A DNA stretch of 9,864 nt. Source: Methanomassiliicoccales archaeon. Lineage in GTDB: Archaea > Thermoplasmatota > Thermoplasmata > Methanomassiliicoccales > JACIVX01. Under the pieces are notes generated by a model that was not told the DNA's origin, did no database searches, and saw only the letters and a program-made list of their open reading frames with translations. The stretch covers positions 1-9,864 of the forward strand of contig JAJRAG010000084.1 of assembly GCA_028682925.1 (NCBI GenBank), read 5' to 3'. The translations under genes were made by a program, and so were the position numbers. The stretch's first letter is position 1. The number at the start of each line of letters is the position of its first letter. Below are positions 1 to 6,003 of the stretch, one piece after another.

Positions 1-2
1 AC

Positions 3-125
3 AATACGACTCAAGAAGAGTATTCTTGGTCCAAAGGGGCCAACATACTCGACGGTCGAGGAATTGAAACTAAGGCCTCCTTAGCCCACAATGACCGATG
101 GAGAGTGTCGGCATCTGAGTCTTAG
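3..125 (+). CDS. C-terminal fragment of a probable secreted Ig-like domain protein
   Basis: An open frame enters from the left edge and ends at TAG 123-125, giving 40 residues of a C-terminus. The spacing Y-x-W-x-K-G-x-x-I-L-x-G, followed about 20 residues later by N-D-R-W-R-V-S-A, resembles the second half of Ig-like modules common in archaeal and bacterial surface proteins (Y-x-W-x-x-N-G ... G-D-x-W-x-V-x-V). A surface role would suit the three exported proteins encoded just downstream on the same strand. The module stops at S-E-S, where such domains often continue, so the gene may simply end here or be cut short. A competing frame at 1-84 is also open but looks less domain-like. The assignment rests on pattern recognition over a short piece. 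Confidence 0.42.
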   Translation, partial: NTTQEEYSWSKGANILDGRGIETKASLAHNDRWRVSASES

Positions 126-158
126 GGATTTTTTCGAATGCTAAGAGTAACTCTTCGG

Positions 159-166
159 ATTAATAT
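159..166 (+). promoter_or_regulatory. TATA-like box before the pilin-like cluster
   Basis: The A/T block ATTAATAT lies with its centre about 28 nt before the ATG at 191. Archaeal TATA boxes sit about 25-30 nt before transcription start, so transcription would begin at or next to the start codon. This supports ATG 191 as the start and suggests a leaderless mRNA. Confidence 0.5.
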
Positions 167-190
167 TGCGTCTATGACTGTCAGAATCCG

Positions 191-682
191 ATGATATGTA
201 TGTTACTTAGCCTGCAAAGGTTGGGGAAGGACAAGAATGGTGGAATTGAAGGATTGCCTCTCCAGCTCATGATTATGGTCATTATCGCCGGGGTGGGAAC
301 CGCCATAATTCTGGGATGGATGACGAACCTGCAGGCTCCTAACGGGATTGGAGCTGTCTACTCATCCCCCACTGAGATAATACTTGAAGATGAAAACAAC
401 GATGGCATTCATGAAAAAGACAGTTTCACCATGACGATTACCGTTTTTGATCAAAAGGGTGACGGGATACAGGGCGCTAATGTCATTCTTGATGGAGGAA
501 GCATCGTGGCATCGGAAGACGGGAGGCGCGTCATTGGTCAAACGGACTCCACAGGCACGATTGAATTTTCCGGACTGCATGCGATGCAAATCGGGCAATC
601 GATTGGATTCGTGTCGGTGACCGTCATAAAGAGTGGATATGGGACCGATACAAGTCTCACGATTCCTATAATATCCGAGTGA
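191..682 (+). CDS. pilin-like exported protein with class III signal segment and Ig-like body
   Basis: This 163-residue protein has a short charged N-terminus (R10, K13, K15), then G17-G18-I-E-G-L-P-L-Q-L, followed by an uninterrupted hydrophobic stretch to about residue 43. That is the layout of an archaeal type IV pilin-like (class III) signal, where prepilin peptidase cuts before the hydrophobic helix, most likely after G17 or G18. The body from about residue 60 looks like an all-beta Ig-like or carboxypeptidase-regulatory-like fold: an acidic D-E-N-N-D-G-x-x-E turn that could bind calcium, then V-x-D-x-x-G-D-x-I-x-G-A-N-V-x-L and G-x-T-D-S-T-G-T-I-E-F-S-G-L. It probably sits on the outside of the membrane or in a pilus. 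ATG 191 is preferred because of the TATA box at 159-166; ATG 200 is possible. Its stop overlaps the next gene's start region. The exact filament or substrate is unknown. Confidence 0.78.
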   Translation: MICMLLSLQRLGKDKNGGIEGLPLQLMIMVIIAGVGTAIILGWMTNLQAPNGIGAVYSSPTEIILEDENNDGIHEKDSFTMTITVFDQKGDGIQGANVILDGGSIVASEDGRRVIGQTDSTGTIEFSGLHAMQIGQSIGFVSVTVIKSGYGTDTSLTIPIISE

Positions 683-687
683 ATCTG

Positions 688-1164
688 ATGAAATCCTTTG
701 ATATCAAAGGTCTGGAGGGACTCCCACTCAAATTGCTCATAGTGTTCCTTCTGATATCCATATCAACCCCTGTCGTTCTTGAGGGTCTTCAGAGTCATGA
801 ACGGACCGTCATTGTCACAGGTTTGAGAGCTGAGGCGGAGGAAATCCGGTCTGCTGCGATATCTGCATATATTGCTGGACCAGGTAATGTGAGAAGTGTC
901 GATGTGACTCTTCCCATTTCGTCGCGTAACGGACAGGGAAGAATCGAAGTGGGAGGAAGTGTCGAGTCAATCGAGTCATTCTCAATAAGGTACTGGCTAG
1001 GAGACAACTTGATCGGAACCTTGTTTCTCAACGAACCTCCAGTTCGCATGACGTCAGAAGACGGAAACGCGACGATAGTGATTGGAGTCGGTGCTCACCT
1101 TAAAATATCATGCGTGGAAGGGGATGGTGATCTGAGAATACTAGTCGGAGAGGATGTTACTTGA
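688..1164 (+). CDS. second pilin-like exported protein
   Basis: This 158-residue protein begins M-K-S-F-D-I-K-G-L-E-G-L-P-L-K-L, and residues 9-33 form a hydrophobic helix. The G-L-E-G-L-P-L-K-L core closely matches that of the upstream gene, so both are likely processed by the same prepilin peptidase. After the helix comes a charged helical stretch (residues 46-60, R-A-E-A-E-E-I-R), then G-P-G-N-V-R-S-V-D-V-T-L-P-I and beta-rich sequence to the end, a layout typical of small archaeal exported pilin-like proteins. ATG 688 is chosen because GTGA at 679-682 lies 5 nt upstream and could act as a Shine-Dalgarno element. An in-frame GTG at 679 would add three residues and overlap the previous stop by 4 nt. 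It is probably cotranscribed with both neighbours. It may be a minor pilin or pilus accessory protein; nothing shows its partner. Confidence 0.75.
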   Translation: MKSFDIKGLEGLPLKLLIVFLLISISTPVVLEGLQSHERTVIVTGLRAEAEEIRSAAISAYIAGPGNVRSVDVTLPISSRNGQGRIEVGGSVESIESFSIRYWLGDNLIGTLFLNEPPVRMTSEDGNATIVIGVGAHLKISCVEGDGDLRILVGEDVT

Positions 1165-1601
1165 TGGAATTTGTGATTTCCAAGGCCTCACTGGTGATTA
1201 TTGGAATCGTGGTTGTCACTGTTTTTGCAGATACTTTCGGCGCCCTCGATGAGGAGATAAGAATGCGATCAAGCCGAGACAGCCTCTCCCACATTGTTGA
1301 GATTCTTGAGAGAATTGACACGTCGAAAGAGAATCTTGTGTTCACTCTGGAAATGAGCGAGATACTGCCTCCGGGCAATTCCAGGCTAGAGATTGTAAAT
1401 GGATCATTGTGGCTCGCATGGAGCAATTGGAGATGCGCAGAAGAGATTTCTCAAGACATGATGTTTCTTATCGAGGATAATGGCTCTGTCGAGCCGACTG
1501 ATAAGCTCTCTTGCGAAACGGGCGACGCGCTGATAATTGAGTCGAATTTCGATGGTGGGAAAAGCACGTGTCAGCTTACACTGAGAAAGTGTCCACGATG
1601 A
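1164..1601 (+). CDS. third small exported protein of the pilin-like cluster
   Basis: This 145-residue protein has one N-terminal hydrophobic segment (residues 8-22, after K7) and no other membrane segment, so it is probably anchored with its C-terminal part outside. It lacks the E-G-L-P-L core of its two neighbours, so ordinary signal-anchor insertion is as likely as prepilin processing. The body carries L-P-P-G-N-S-R-L-E-I-V-N-G-S-L-W-L and four cysteines (91, 117, 136, 143) that could form two disulfides. The ATG at 1164 shares one base with the previous stop (TGATG), which implies translational coupling and one operon. Its last 26 nt overlap the 3' end of the convergent cysteine desulfurase gene. 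I recognise no named family. Confidence 0.7.
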   Translation: MEFVISKASLVIIGIVVVTVFADTFGALDEEIRMRSSRDSLSHIVEILERIDTSKENLVFTLEMSEILPPGNSRLEIVNGSLWLAWSNWRCAEEISQDMMFLIEDNGSVEPTDKLSCETGDALIIESNFDGGKSTCQLTLRKCPR

Positions 1602-2787
1602 CCTTTACGGCCTTGACAAACCTCTCACATTCTGACATCGTGTTGTAGATATAGAATGAAGTTCTAGCACATCCATCAATTCCTCGTGAAATGAAAAACG
1701 GATGCGTGCAATGCATCCCCGATCGTATCATTATCTTGTCGACCTCATCCAGTATCATCGCGACATCGTGAGATCCCAATCCCTTGATGTTGAATGAAAA
1801 GATGCTTCCTCTTCTGCTGGGGTCAACCGGTTCTAAGATGTGGATAAGATCGATCTCTTTCAGTTCTTTTGTTACGTAATAGTTCAGATTCGCTTCGTGT
1901 TCCCTTATGCTGTCCATACCTATTGCTGAGAGGTAGTCTATCGCAGCGGCTGACCCAATCACTCCGGAATAATTAAGGAGTCCTGCTTCGAATCGCTCAG
2001 GCATCGGGAGATACGTAGCCTTGTCGTATTCCGTCAGACTGACTCCTCCTCCACCAGATATCAATGGATCCATGTTCTTGGCGAGTTCTTCCTTTGCAAA
2101 GAGCACTCCCACGCCCGAGGGTCCGAGCATCTTGTGCATGGAAAACGCGTAGAAGTCGACGTCCAAATCATTCATGTCGATCTTCATATGAGGGGCGGCC
2201 TGAGCCCCATCCAACATTATCAATGCTCCATTGTCATGCGCGATCTCGACCACATCCTTTGCCGGGATCGTTGTTCCAGTGACATTGTTCGTGTGAACTA
2301 GACTCACGAACTTGACCTCTTTCGTCATAGCGTCCTTGAGCAGTTCGACATCGAAGATACCGCTGGAAGGCGTTGTCACGAACCTCCTCTTGATACCCAT
2401 TGACCTAGTCAACTGGATCCATGGTACATGGTTGCTATTGTGCTCCATGTCCGAAGTGAGAACAACATCACCTTTCCTGTGAGTCGTCCCTTTGGCAACC
2501 AGGTTCATAGCTTCAGTGCAGTTCTTCGTAAAGACTATCTCGTTGGGATTAGGGCAACCGATGAATCGTGCTATCTTCTCCCTAGCCTCATCGATTCTCA
2601 TGGAGACCTGGGTAGCGAGACGATGTATGCTCCTCCCCCCACAAGCAGGAAAGTCAAAGTAGTAATCGTTGCTCGCCTCAATGACCTTCCTAGGTCTGAA
2701 GGTTTGACAGGCGTTATCGAAGTAGACGAGGTCGCCTCTCCTTGAGGAGTAGATTGGAAAGTCCCTTCGAATCCTGTCAGTGTCCAT
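1576..2787 (-). CDS. sufS: cysteine desulfurase, SufS-type (class V aminotransferase fold)
   Basis: This PLP enzyme removes sulfur from L-cysteine to give alanine and an enzyme persulfide, feeding Fe-S cluster or thio-cofactor synthesis in the cytoplasm. The 403 residues match the usual SufS/CsdA length. Visible motifs: D113-M-E-H116 (His over the PLP ring), D193-G-A-Q196 (Asp to the pyridine nitrogen), S216-M-H-K219 (Schiff-base lysine), R355-S-G-M-H-C360-T-H-P (catalytic cysteine in the short SufS-type loop) and R375-T-S-F-Y-I-Y-N-T. The N-terminal motif reads D-N-A-C-Q-T-F-R-P where SufS enzymes usually have N-A-A-(T/S)-x-(Q)-K-P, and further cysteines sit at 49, 78 and 90. No SufBCD, SufU or IscU gene is nearby. 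A TATA box at 2816-2822 lies about 32 nt before the ATG. SepCysS is a related alternative, but the motifs fit SufS better. Confidence 0.9.
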   Translation of the reverse strand: MDTDRIRRDFPIYSSRRGDLVYFDNACQTFRPRKVIEASNDYYFDFPACGGRSIHRLATQVSMRIDEAREKIARFIGCPNPNEIVFTKNCTEAMNLVAKGTTHRKGDVVLTSDMEHNSNHVPWIQLTRSMGIKRRFVTTPSSGIFDVELLKDAMTKEVKFVSLVHTNNVTGTTIPAKDVVEIAHDNGALIMLDGAQAAPHMKIDMNDLDVDFYAFSMHKMLGPSGVGVLFAKEELAKNMDPLISGGGGVSLTEYDKATYLPMPERFEAGLLNYSGVIGSAAAIDYLSAIGMDSIREHEANLNYYVTKELKEIDLIHILEPVDPSRRGSIFSFNIKGLGSHDVAMILDEVDKIMIRSGMHCTHPFFISRGIDGCARTSFYIYNTMSECERFVKAVKVIVDTFSV

Positions 2788-2815
2788 AGTGTCTTTCGGG
2801 AGAGAGGACTATCCG

Positions 2816-2822
2816 TATATAT
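2816..2822 (-). promoter_or_regulatory. TATA-like box before the cysteine desulfurase gene
   Basis: TATATAT lies about 32 nt upstream of the minus-strand ATG at 2787. The spacing predicts a transcript with a leader of only a few nucleotides. Confidence 0.5.
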
Positions 2823-2946
2823 CTGCTTCCTCGATTGACTTATGTGTTACACGATGAATTGGGACGAGTCGCTGTCGAAGATTCGAAAGCCTTTCCCGTG
2901 CTTCGGCTCGACCAGTTGCAATTCTCCAGCGCTGAAGTATCAGGAG

Positions 2947-2954
2947 TATTAATA
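2947..2954 (+). promoter_or_regulatory. TATA-like box before pyrD
   Basis: TATTAATA is centred about 32 nt before the pyrD ATG at 2983, with purines (CAGGAG) just upstream that could serve as a BRE. No Shine-Dalgarno sequence precedes the ATG, which fits a leaderless or very short leader. Confidence 0.5.
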
Positions 2955-2982
2955 TCACCTAGGAACATTATGTGCTGGTACG

Positions 2983-3891
2983 ATGGCATCCTTGAGGGTG
3001 AACGTGGCCGGTCTTGTCATGGAAAATCCGACCATCCTCGGTTCGGGTATCATCGGTGAAACGGGTGAGTCCCTTCTGAGCGCATACAAGGCTGGTGCTG
3101 GTGCTGTTGTTACCAAATCGATTGGATTGGAGGCACGCAAAGGCTATTCGAACCCCACTCTGGTTGAGCTCCCCTTCGGTTATCTGAATGCAATGGGACT
3201 GCCCAACCCCGGGATAGAATCGTTCGGGGAAGAGGTATTGTTGGCAGTTCGAGGTGGAGCAACTGTGATTGGCAGCGTCTTCGCCTCCGAAGCCGAGGTT
3301 TTTGCACAACTGTCCTCGAAGATGGAGGCCTTCGGCGTTTCTGCTGTAGAATTGAACCTGAGCTGCCCTCACGCATCTGGATATGGAATGGAGCTCGGAG
3401 TAGATCCTGGTGTTGTTCGAGAAATTGTACTGGCTGTGAAGAAATCAGTCACGATCCCAGTGTTTGTCAAGCTCACTCCCAATACCCACAGGATCATAGA
3501 AATCGCCCAGGCCGTTCAAGCAGCGGGCGGGGACTCCATTGTGGCAATAAACACAGTGAAAGCCATGGCAATTTCAATAGAGGCTGGAAGGCCCATTCTC
3601 TCGAACATATTCGGAGGTCTATCAGGCCCTGCCGTGAAGCCAATTGGGGTGAGATGCGTGTACGAGATGTATGATGTGGTGGACATACCAATAATCGGCG
3701 CTGGTGGAATCGAGACTTGGCAGGACGCCTTGGAGTACATCATGGCAGGTGCAGTTGCCGTTCAGATTGGGAGCGGTATTGGGAGGAGAGGACTTAACAT
3801 CTTCAAGGAAGTGAACTTCGGATTGGAAAGGTACCTGAAGTCTAGAGGAATCGAATCCCTCGGGGAGCTTGTGGGGACGGCCCATGCATAA
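2983..3891 (+). CDS. pyrD: dihydroorotate dehydrogenase class 1B, catalytic subunit
   Basis: It oxidises dihydroorotate to orotate, the fourth step of UMP synthesis, using FMN; in class 1B enzymes electrons pass to the PyrK subunit and then to NAD+. The 302-residue TIM-barrel protein shows T44-K45-S (FMN/substrate lysine), N69-A-M-G-L-P-N75 (orotate-binding loop), N125-L-S-C128-P with Cys128 as catalytic base (cysteine marks class 1, serine class 2), K163-L-T-P-N, G211-G-L-S-G-P-A-V-K-P-I, and the C-terminal phosphate-binding stretch P236-I-I-G-A-G-G-I with Q261-I-G-S-G. The start ATG is set by the TATA box and the conserved N-terminus. Its stop lies inside pyrK, so the two are translated from one message. 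Length and motifs are normal for the family. Confidence 0.95.
   Translation: MASLRVNVAGLVMENPTILGSGIIGETGESLLSAYKAGAGAVVTKSIGLEARKGYSNPTLVELPFGYLNAMGLPNPGIESFGEEVLLAVRGGATVIGSVFASEAEVFAQLSSKMEAFGVSAVELNLSCPHASGYGMELGVDPGVVREIVLAVKKSVTIPVFVKLTPNTHRIIEIAQAVQAAGGDSIVAINTVKAMAISIEAGRPILSNIFGGLSGPAVKPIGVRCVYEMYDVVDIPIIGAGGIETWQDALEYIMAGAVAVQIGSGIGRRGLNIFKEVNFGLERYLKSRGIESLGELVGTAHA
3873..3877 (+). promoter_or_regulatory. ribosome binding site deciding the pyrK start
   Basis: GGGGA inside the end of pyrD lies 6 nt before ATG 3884. It favours this internal ATG over the in-frame TTG at 3869, which would add five residues. Confidence 0.45.
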
Positions 3892-4660
3892 ACTTGCATT
3901 CCTGAGGATAAAGGAGACCGTGGTCGAGGGAAAAGGATTCAAGACTCTTCGGTTCATGTTCAATAGGAAGGTCCGCCCAGGACAGTTTGTGATGGTCTGG
4001 ATCCCGGGTGTTGATGAGATCCCTATGTCGCTTTCCTATCTCGGGAGAATCAAAGGCATCACTATCAGGGAAGTTGGGGAATCCACGAAAATCCTCGGAT
4101 CACTTAAGGTTGGAGATTCGATGGCCATTAGAGGGCCATTTGGAAGAGGTTTTGAGAGGCTGTCAGGAAAGACGCTCCTGGTGTGTGGTGGCGCTGGCGC
4201 CGCAGCGGTCTTGCCAATAGCGGAGGAAATGGACAACAGGGAGAGAGTAGACATCGCCATAGGCGCGAGAACCAAGGACGAGCTCATCTTTGAAGAGAGA
4301 TCGAAGATGTACTCGGATAATGTCAGGACCTCCACGGATGATGGTTCAGAGGGCTGCGAAGGGACGGTCGTGGATTTGGCGAAGCACATGATGAAGGAGA
4401 GGAAGTACGACTTCCTGCAGGCATGCGGTCCGGAGTCGATGCTAAGCAGCCTCCTCAAAGTAGGAAAAGAACATGGAGTGAGTGGTCAGTTCTCTCTGGA
4501 GAGATTCATGAGGTGCGGTGTTGGGATCTGCGGCTCCTGCGTGATTAACGGCAAGAGGGTCTGCACGGATGGACCAGTCTTCTGGGGCGAAGAGTTAGAG
4601 TCGATGTCCGACTTTGGCAGATCTAAGAGAGATGAATCTGGACAGAAGATAGGGCTGTAA
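3884..4660 (+). CDS. pyrK: dihydroorotate dehydrogenase electron transfer subunit
   Basis: PyrK is the FAD and [2Fe-2S] subunit that carries electrons from the FMN of PyrD to NAD+. The 258 residues match the family. Order of elements: ferredoxin-reductase-like FAD domain with P32-G-Q-F and P47-M-S-L-S (the usual R-P-x-S region, with Met in place of the common variants), R83-G-P-F-G, then a nucleotide-binding domain with C101-G-G-A-G-A-A-A, A180-C-G-P, and a C-terminal cluster site C211-x4-C216-x2-C219-x7-C227 followed by D-G-P-V-F. All four cluster ligands are present. The ATG overlaps the pyrD stop by 8 nt (ATGCATAA), so expression is coupled. The gene ends one base before the convergent acyltransferase gene. 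Confidence 0.94.
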   Translation: MHKLAFLRIKETVVEGKGFKTLRFMFNRKVRPGQFVMVWIPGVDEIPMSLSYLGRIKGITIREVGESTKILGSLKVGDSMAIRGPFGRGFERLSGKTLLVCGGAGAAAVLPIAEEMDNRERVDIAIGARTKDELIFEERSKMYSDNVRTSTDDGSEGCEGTVVDLAKHMMKERKYDFLQACGPESMLSSLLKVGKEHGVSGQFSLERFMRCGVGICGSCVINGKRVCTDGPVFWGEELESMSDFGRSKRDESGQKIGL

Positions 4661-4661
4661 C

Positions 4662-5825
4662 CTATTCTGCTCTCATCACTTCATGGACGATCGCATCGAA
4701 CTCGCCATCGCTTACTCGTCCTTGCTTCTCGCCGAGCCTTTTCACTCTCAGAAGTATCTGGCATATCTGCTCTTCGGTAGTCTCAATGCCCAAATCCTCG
4801 ACACGTTTCCGGATATAAGTAACGCCGGTGTGTTTTCCCATCCTCAGATGACGCTGGTTTCCAACTGAATCGGGTGGAATGCACTCGTACGTCATCGGAC
4901 AGCTCAGTACCGCGGCCACATGGATTCCCGACTCATGGGCAAATGCGTTCTCTCCAACCAATGGCTGATTTCTTGACAAGGGGCACTTTGAGTAGTCCGA
5001 AACCAAATCGGAAAGAGCCTTCAACTTGGTGCAATCCACTCCGAGATCCCTACCATAGAGGAACCTCATTGATGCAACGAACTGCTCGAGCGGAACATTT
5101 CCAGCCCTTTCTCCTATTCCATTGACGGTGGTCGTTACCGCCTTCGCTCCATTCCTTACAGCCGTGATCGCATTGATCAAAGCAAAGCCGAAATCGTTGT
5201 GCAAGTGAATGGATATTGGCGTTCTAATCTCACTAGCCACCGCCTTCACCAGGATTGAGATTGCCTCGGGAGAAGCACATCCCACAGTATCTGTGATTCC
5301 GAGTCTGATTGCCCCTGCTTCCTCGGCACATTTGAAAAACCGCAAGAGGAAGTCGAGGTCAGTCCTTGTACTGTCTTCCGAGCTGATGCTAGCCTTTATT
5401 CCCCTTTCCTTGCAGTAGTCTAATGCTTGCGTAGATTTCTCCAGGACCTCCTCTCTAGTCTTCCTCAACTTGTACTTGAGATGGATGTCGGACGTAGCGA
5501 TGAAGAGCAAGACTACGTCAACACCACTTTCCACAGCAGCATCGATATCGGTTTTCGTGATCCTAGAAAGCGCCAGAATATCAGCAGACAAGCCCAATGA
5601 AGTGATTTCTTTTATGGTTTTGAGTTCGTCGATTGAGATGGCAGGGAACCCCGCTTCTATCTGATGTACTTTGGCATCATCGAGGAGTCTCGCGATTGCG
5701 ATTTTCTGTTGAGTACTGAATGCGACTCCCGGCATCTGCTCGCCATCTCTCAGGGTCGAATCGTAGATGACTATGTCCTGGAGATCGAGAGACGTATTGT
5801 ATGGGCTAACGGCAATGAAATCCAT
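4662..5825 (-). CDS. homocitrate synthase / isopropylmalate synthase family enzyme, AksA-like
   Basis: This enzyme condenses acetyl-CoA with a 2-oxo acid by the DRE-TIM mechanism. Motifs in the 387 residues: D22-S-T-L-R26-D-G-E29-Q (general base and metal Asp), F108-I-A-T-S-D-I-H-L-K, E150-D-S-T-R-T-D, H207-L-H209-N (metal ligands), T233-V-N-G-I-G-E-R-A-G-N and H297-E-S-G-I-H302. It ends soon after the subdomain region and lacks the C-terminal regulatory domain of leucine-inhibited LeuA and of citramalate synthases. The F-(I)-x-V-S-P-Y-N start and the T-S-D-x-H-L-K-x-K-L stretch recall archaeal AksA/homocitrate synthases. Those serve coenzyme B synthesis in methanogens; relatives start lysine synthesis. 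The 2-oxo acid used here cannot be told from sequence alone. ATG 5825 is preferred for its match to AksA starts and the box at 5853-5858; ATG 5849 would add eight residues. Confidence 0.85.
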   Translation of the reverse strand: MDFIAVSPYNTSLDLQDIVIYDSTLRDGEQMPGVAFSTQQKIAIARLLDDAKVHQIEAGFPAISIDELKTIKEITSLGLSADILALSRITKTDIDAAVESGVDVVLLFIATSDIHLKYKLRKTREEVLEKSTQALDYCKERGIKASISSEDSTRTDLDFLLRFFKCAEEAGAIRLGITDTVGCASPEAISILVKAVASEIRTPISIHLHNDFGFALINAITAVRNGAKAVTTTVNGIGERAGNVPLEQFVASMRFLYGRDLGVDCTKLKALSDLVSDYSKCPLSRNQPLVGENAFAHESGIHVAAVLSCPMTYECIPPDSVGNQRHLRMGKHTGVTYIRKRVEDLGIETTEEQICQILLRVKRLGEKQGRVSDGEFDAIVHEVMRAE

Positions 5826-5852
5826 CGCTGCATGTATTCTCTGTCTCATCTC

Positions 5853-5858
5853 ATTAAT
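5853..5858 (-). promoter_or_regulatory. TATA-like box before the AksA-like gene
   Basis: Read on the minus strand, GGAAGATTAATGAG gives a purine-rich BRE-like stretch followed by ATTAAT, about 31 nt before ATG 5825. If the longer start at 5849 were used, this box would lie directly at the start codon, which argues against that start. Confidence 0.4.
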
Positions 5859-5955
5859 CTTCCATTGATTGCTGCAAGGATAACGATGCGAGTAGTCATC
5901 GATGATCTTGTCACCCCTATGCCATAGTCAAAGCTCTATGCAAAGCAAGATCAGA

Positions 5956-5973
5956 AAACGAAGACTATCGTTT
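5956..5973 (-). terminator. possible terminator hairpin after the unknown cysteine-rich gene
   Basis: AAACGA and TCGTTT pair perfectly across a 6-nt loop. On the minus strand the hairpin begins about 30 nt after the stop at 6004 and is followed by the T-rich run TCTGATCTTGCTTT. The stem is A/T-rich and short, and archaeal termination depends mainly on T tracts, so the call is weak. The rest of the 5826-6003 gap shows no gene. Confidence 0.28.
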
Positions 5974-6003
5974 GACTGCATTCACCAGAAGAGCGTGTCG
6001 ACT

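Noticed and set aside
1..84. Plus-strand frame ending at TAG 82-84
   Set aside because: It is open from the left edge but has no recognisable domain pattern. The frame ending at 125 resembles an Ig-like module and is preferred, though not proven.
2835..3059. 74-codon plus-strand frame between the desulfurase gene and pyrD
   Set aside because: It runs through the pyrD promoter and into pyrD in another frame and has no recognisable motif. The 2788-2982 gap otherwise holds only the two TATA-like boxes.
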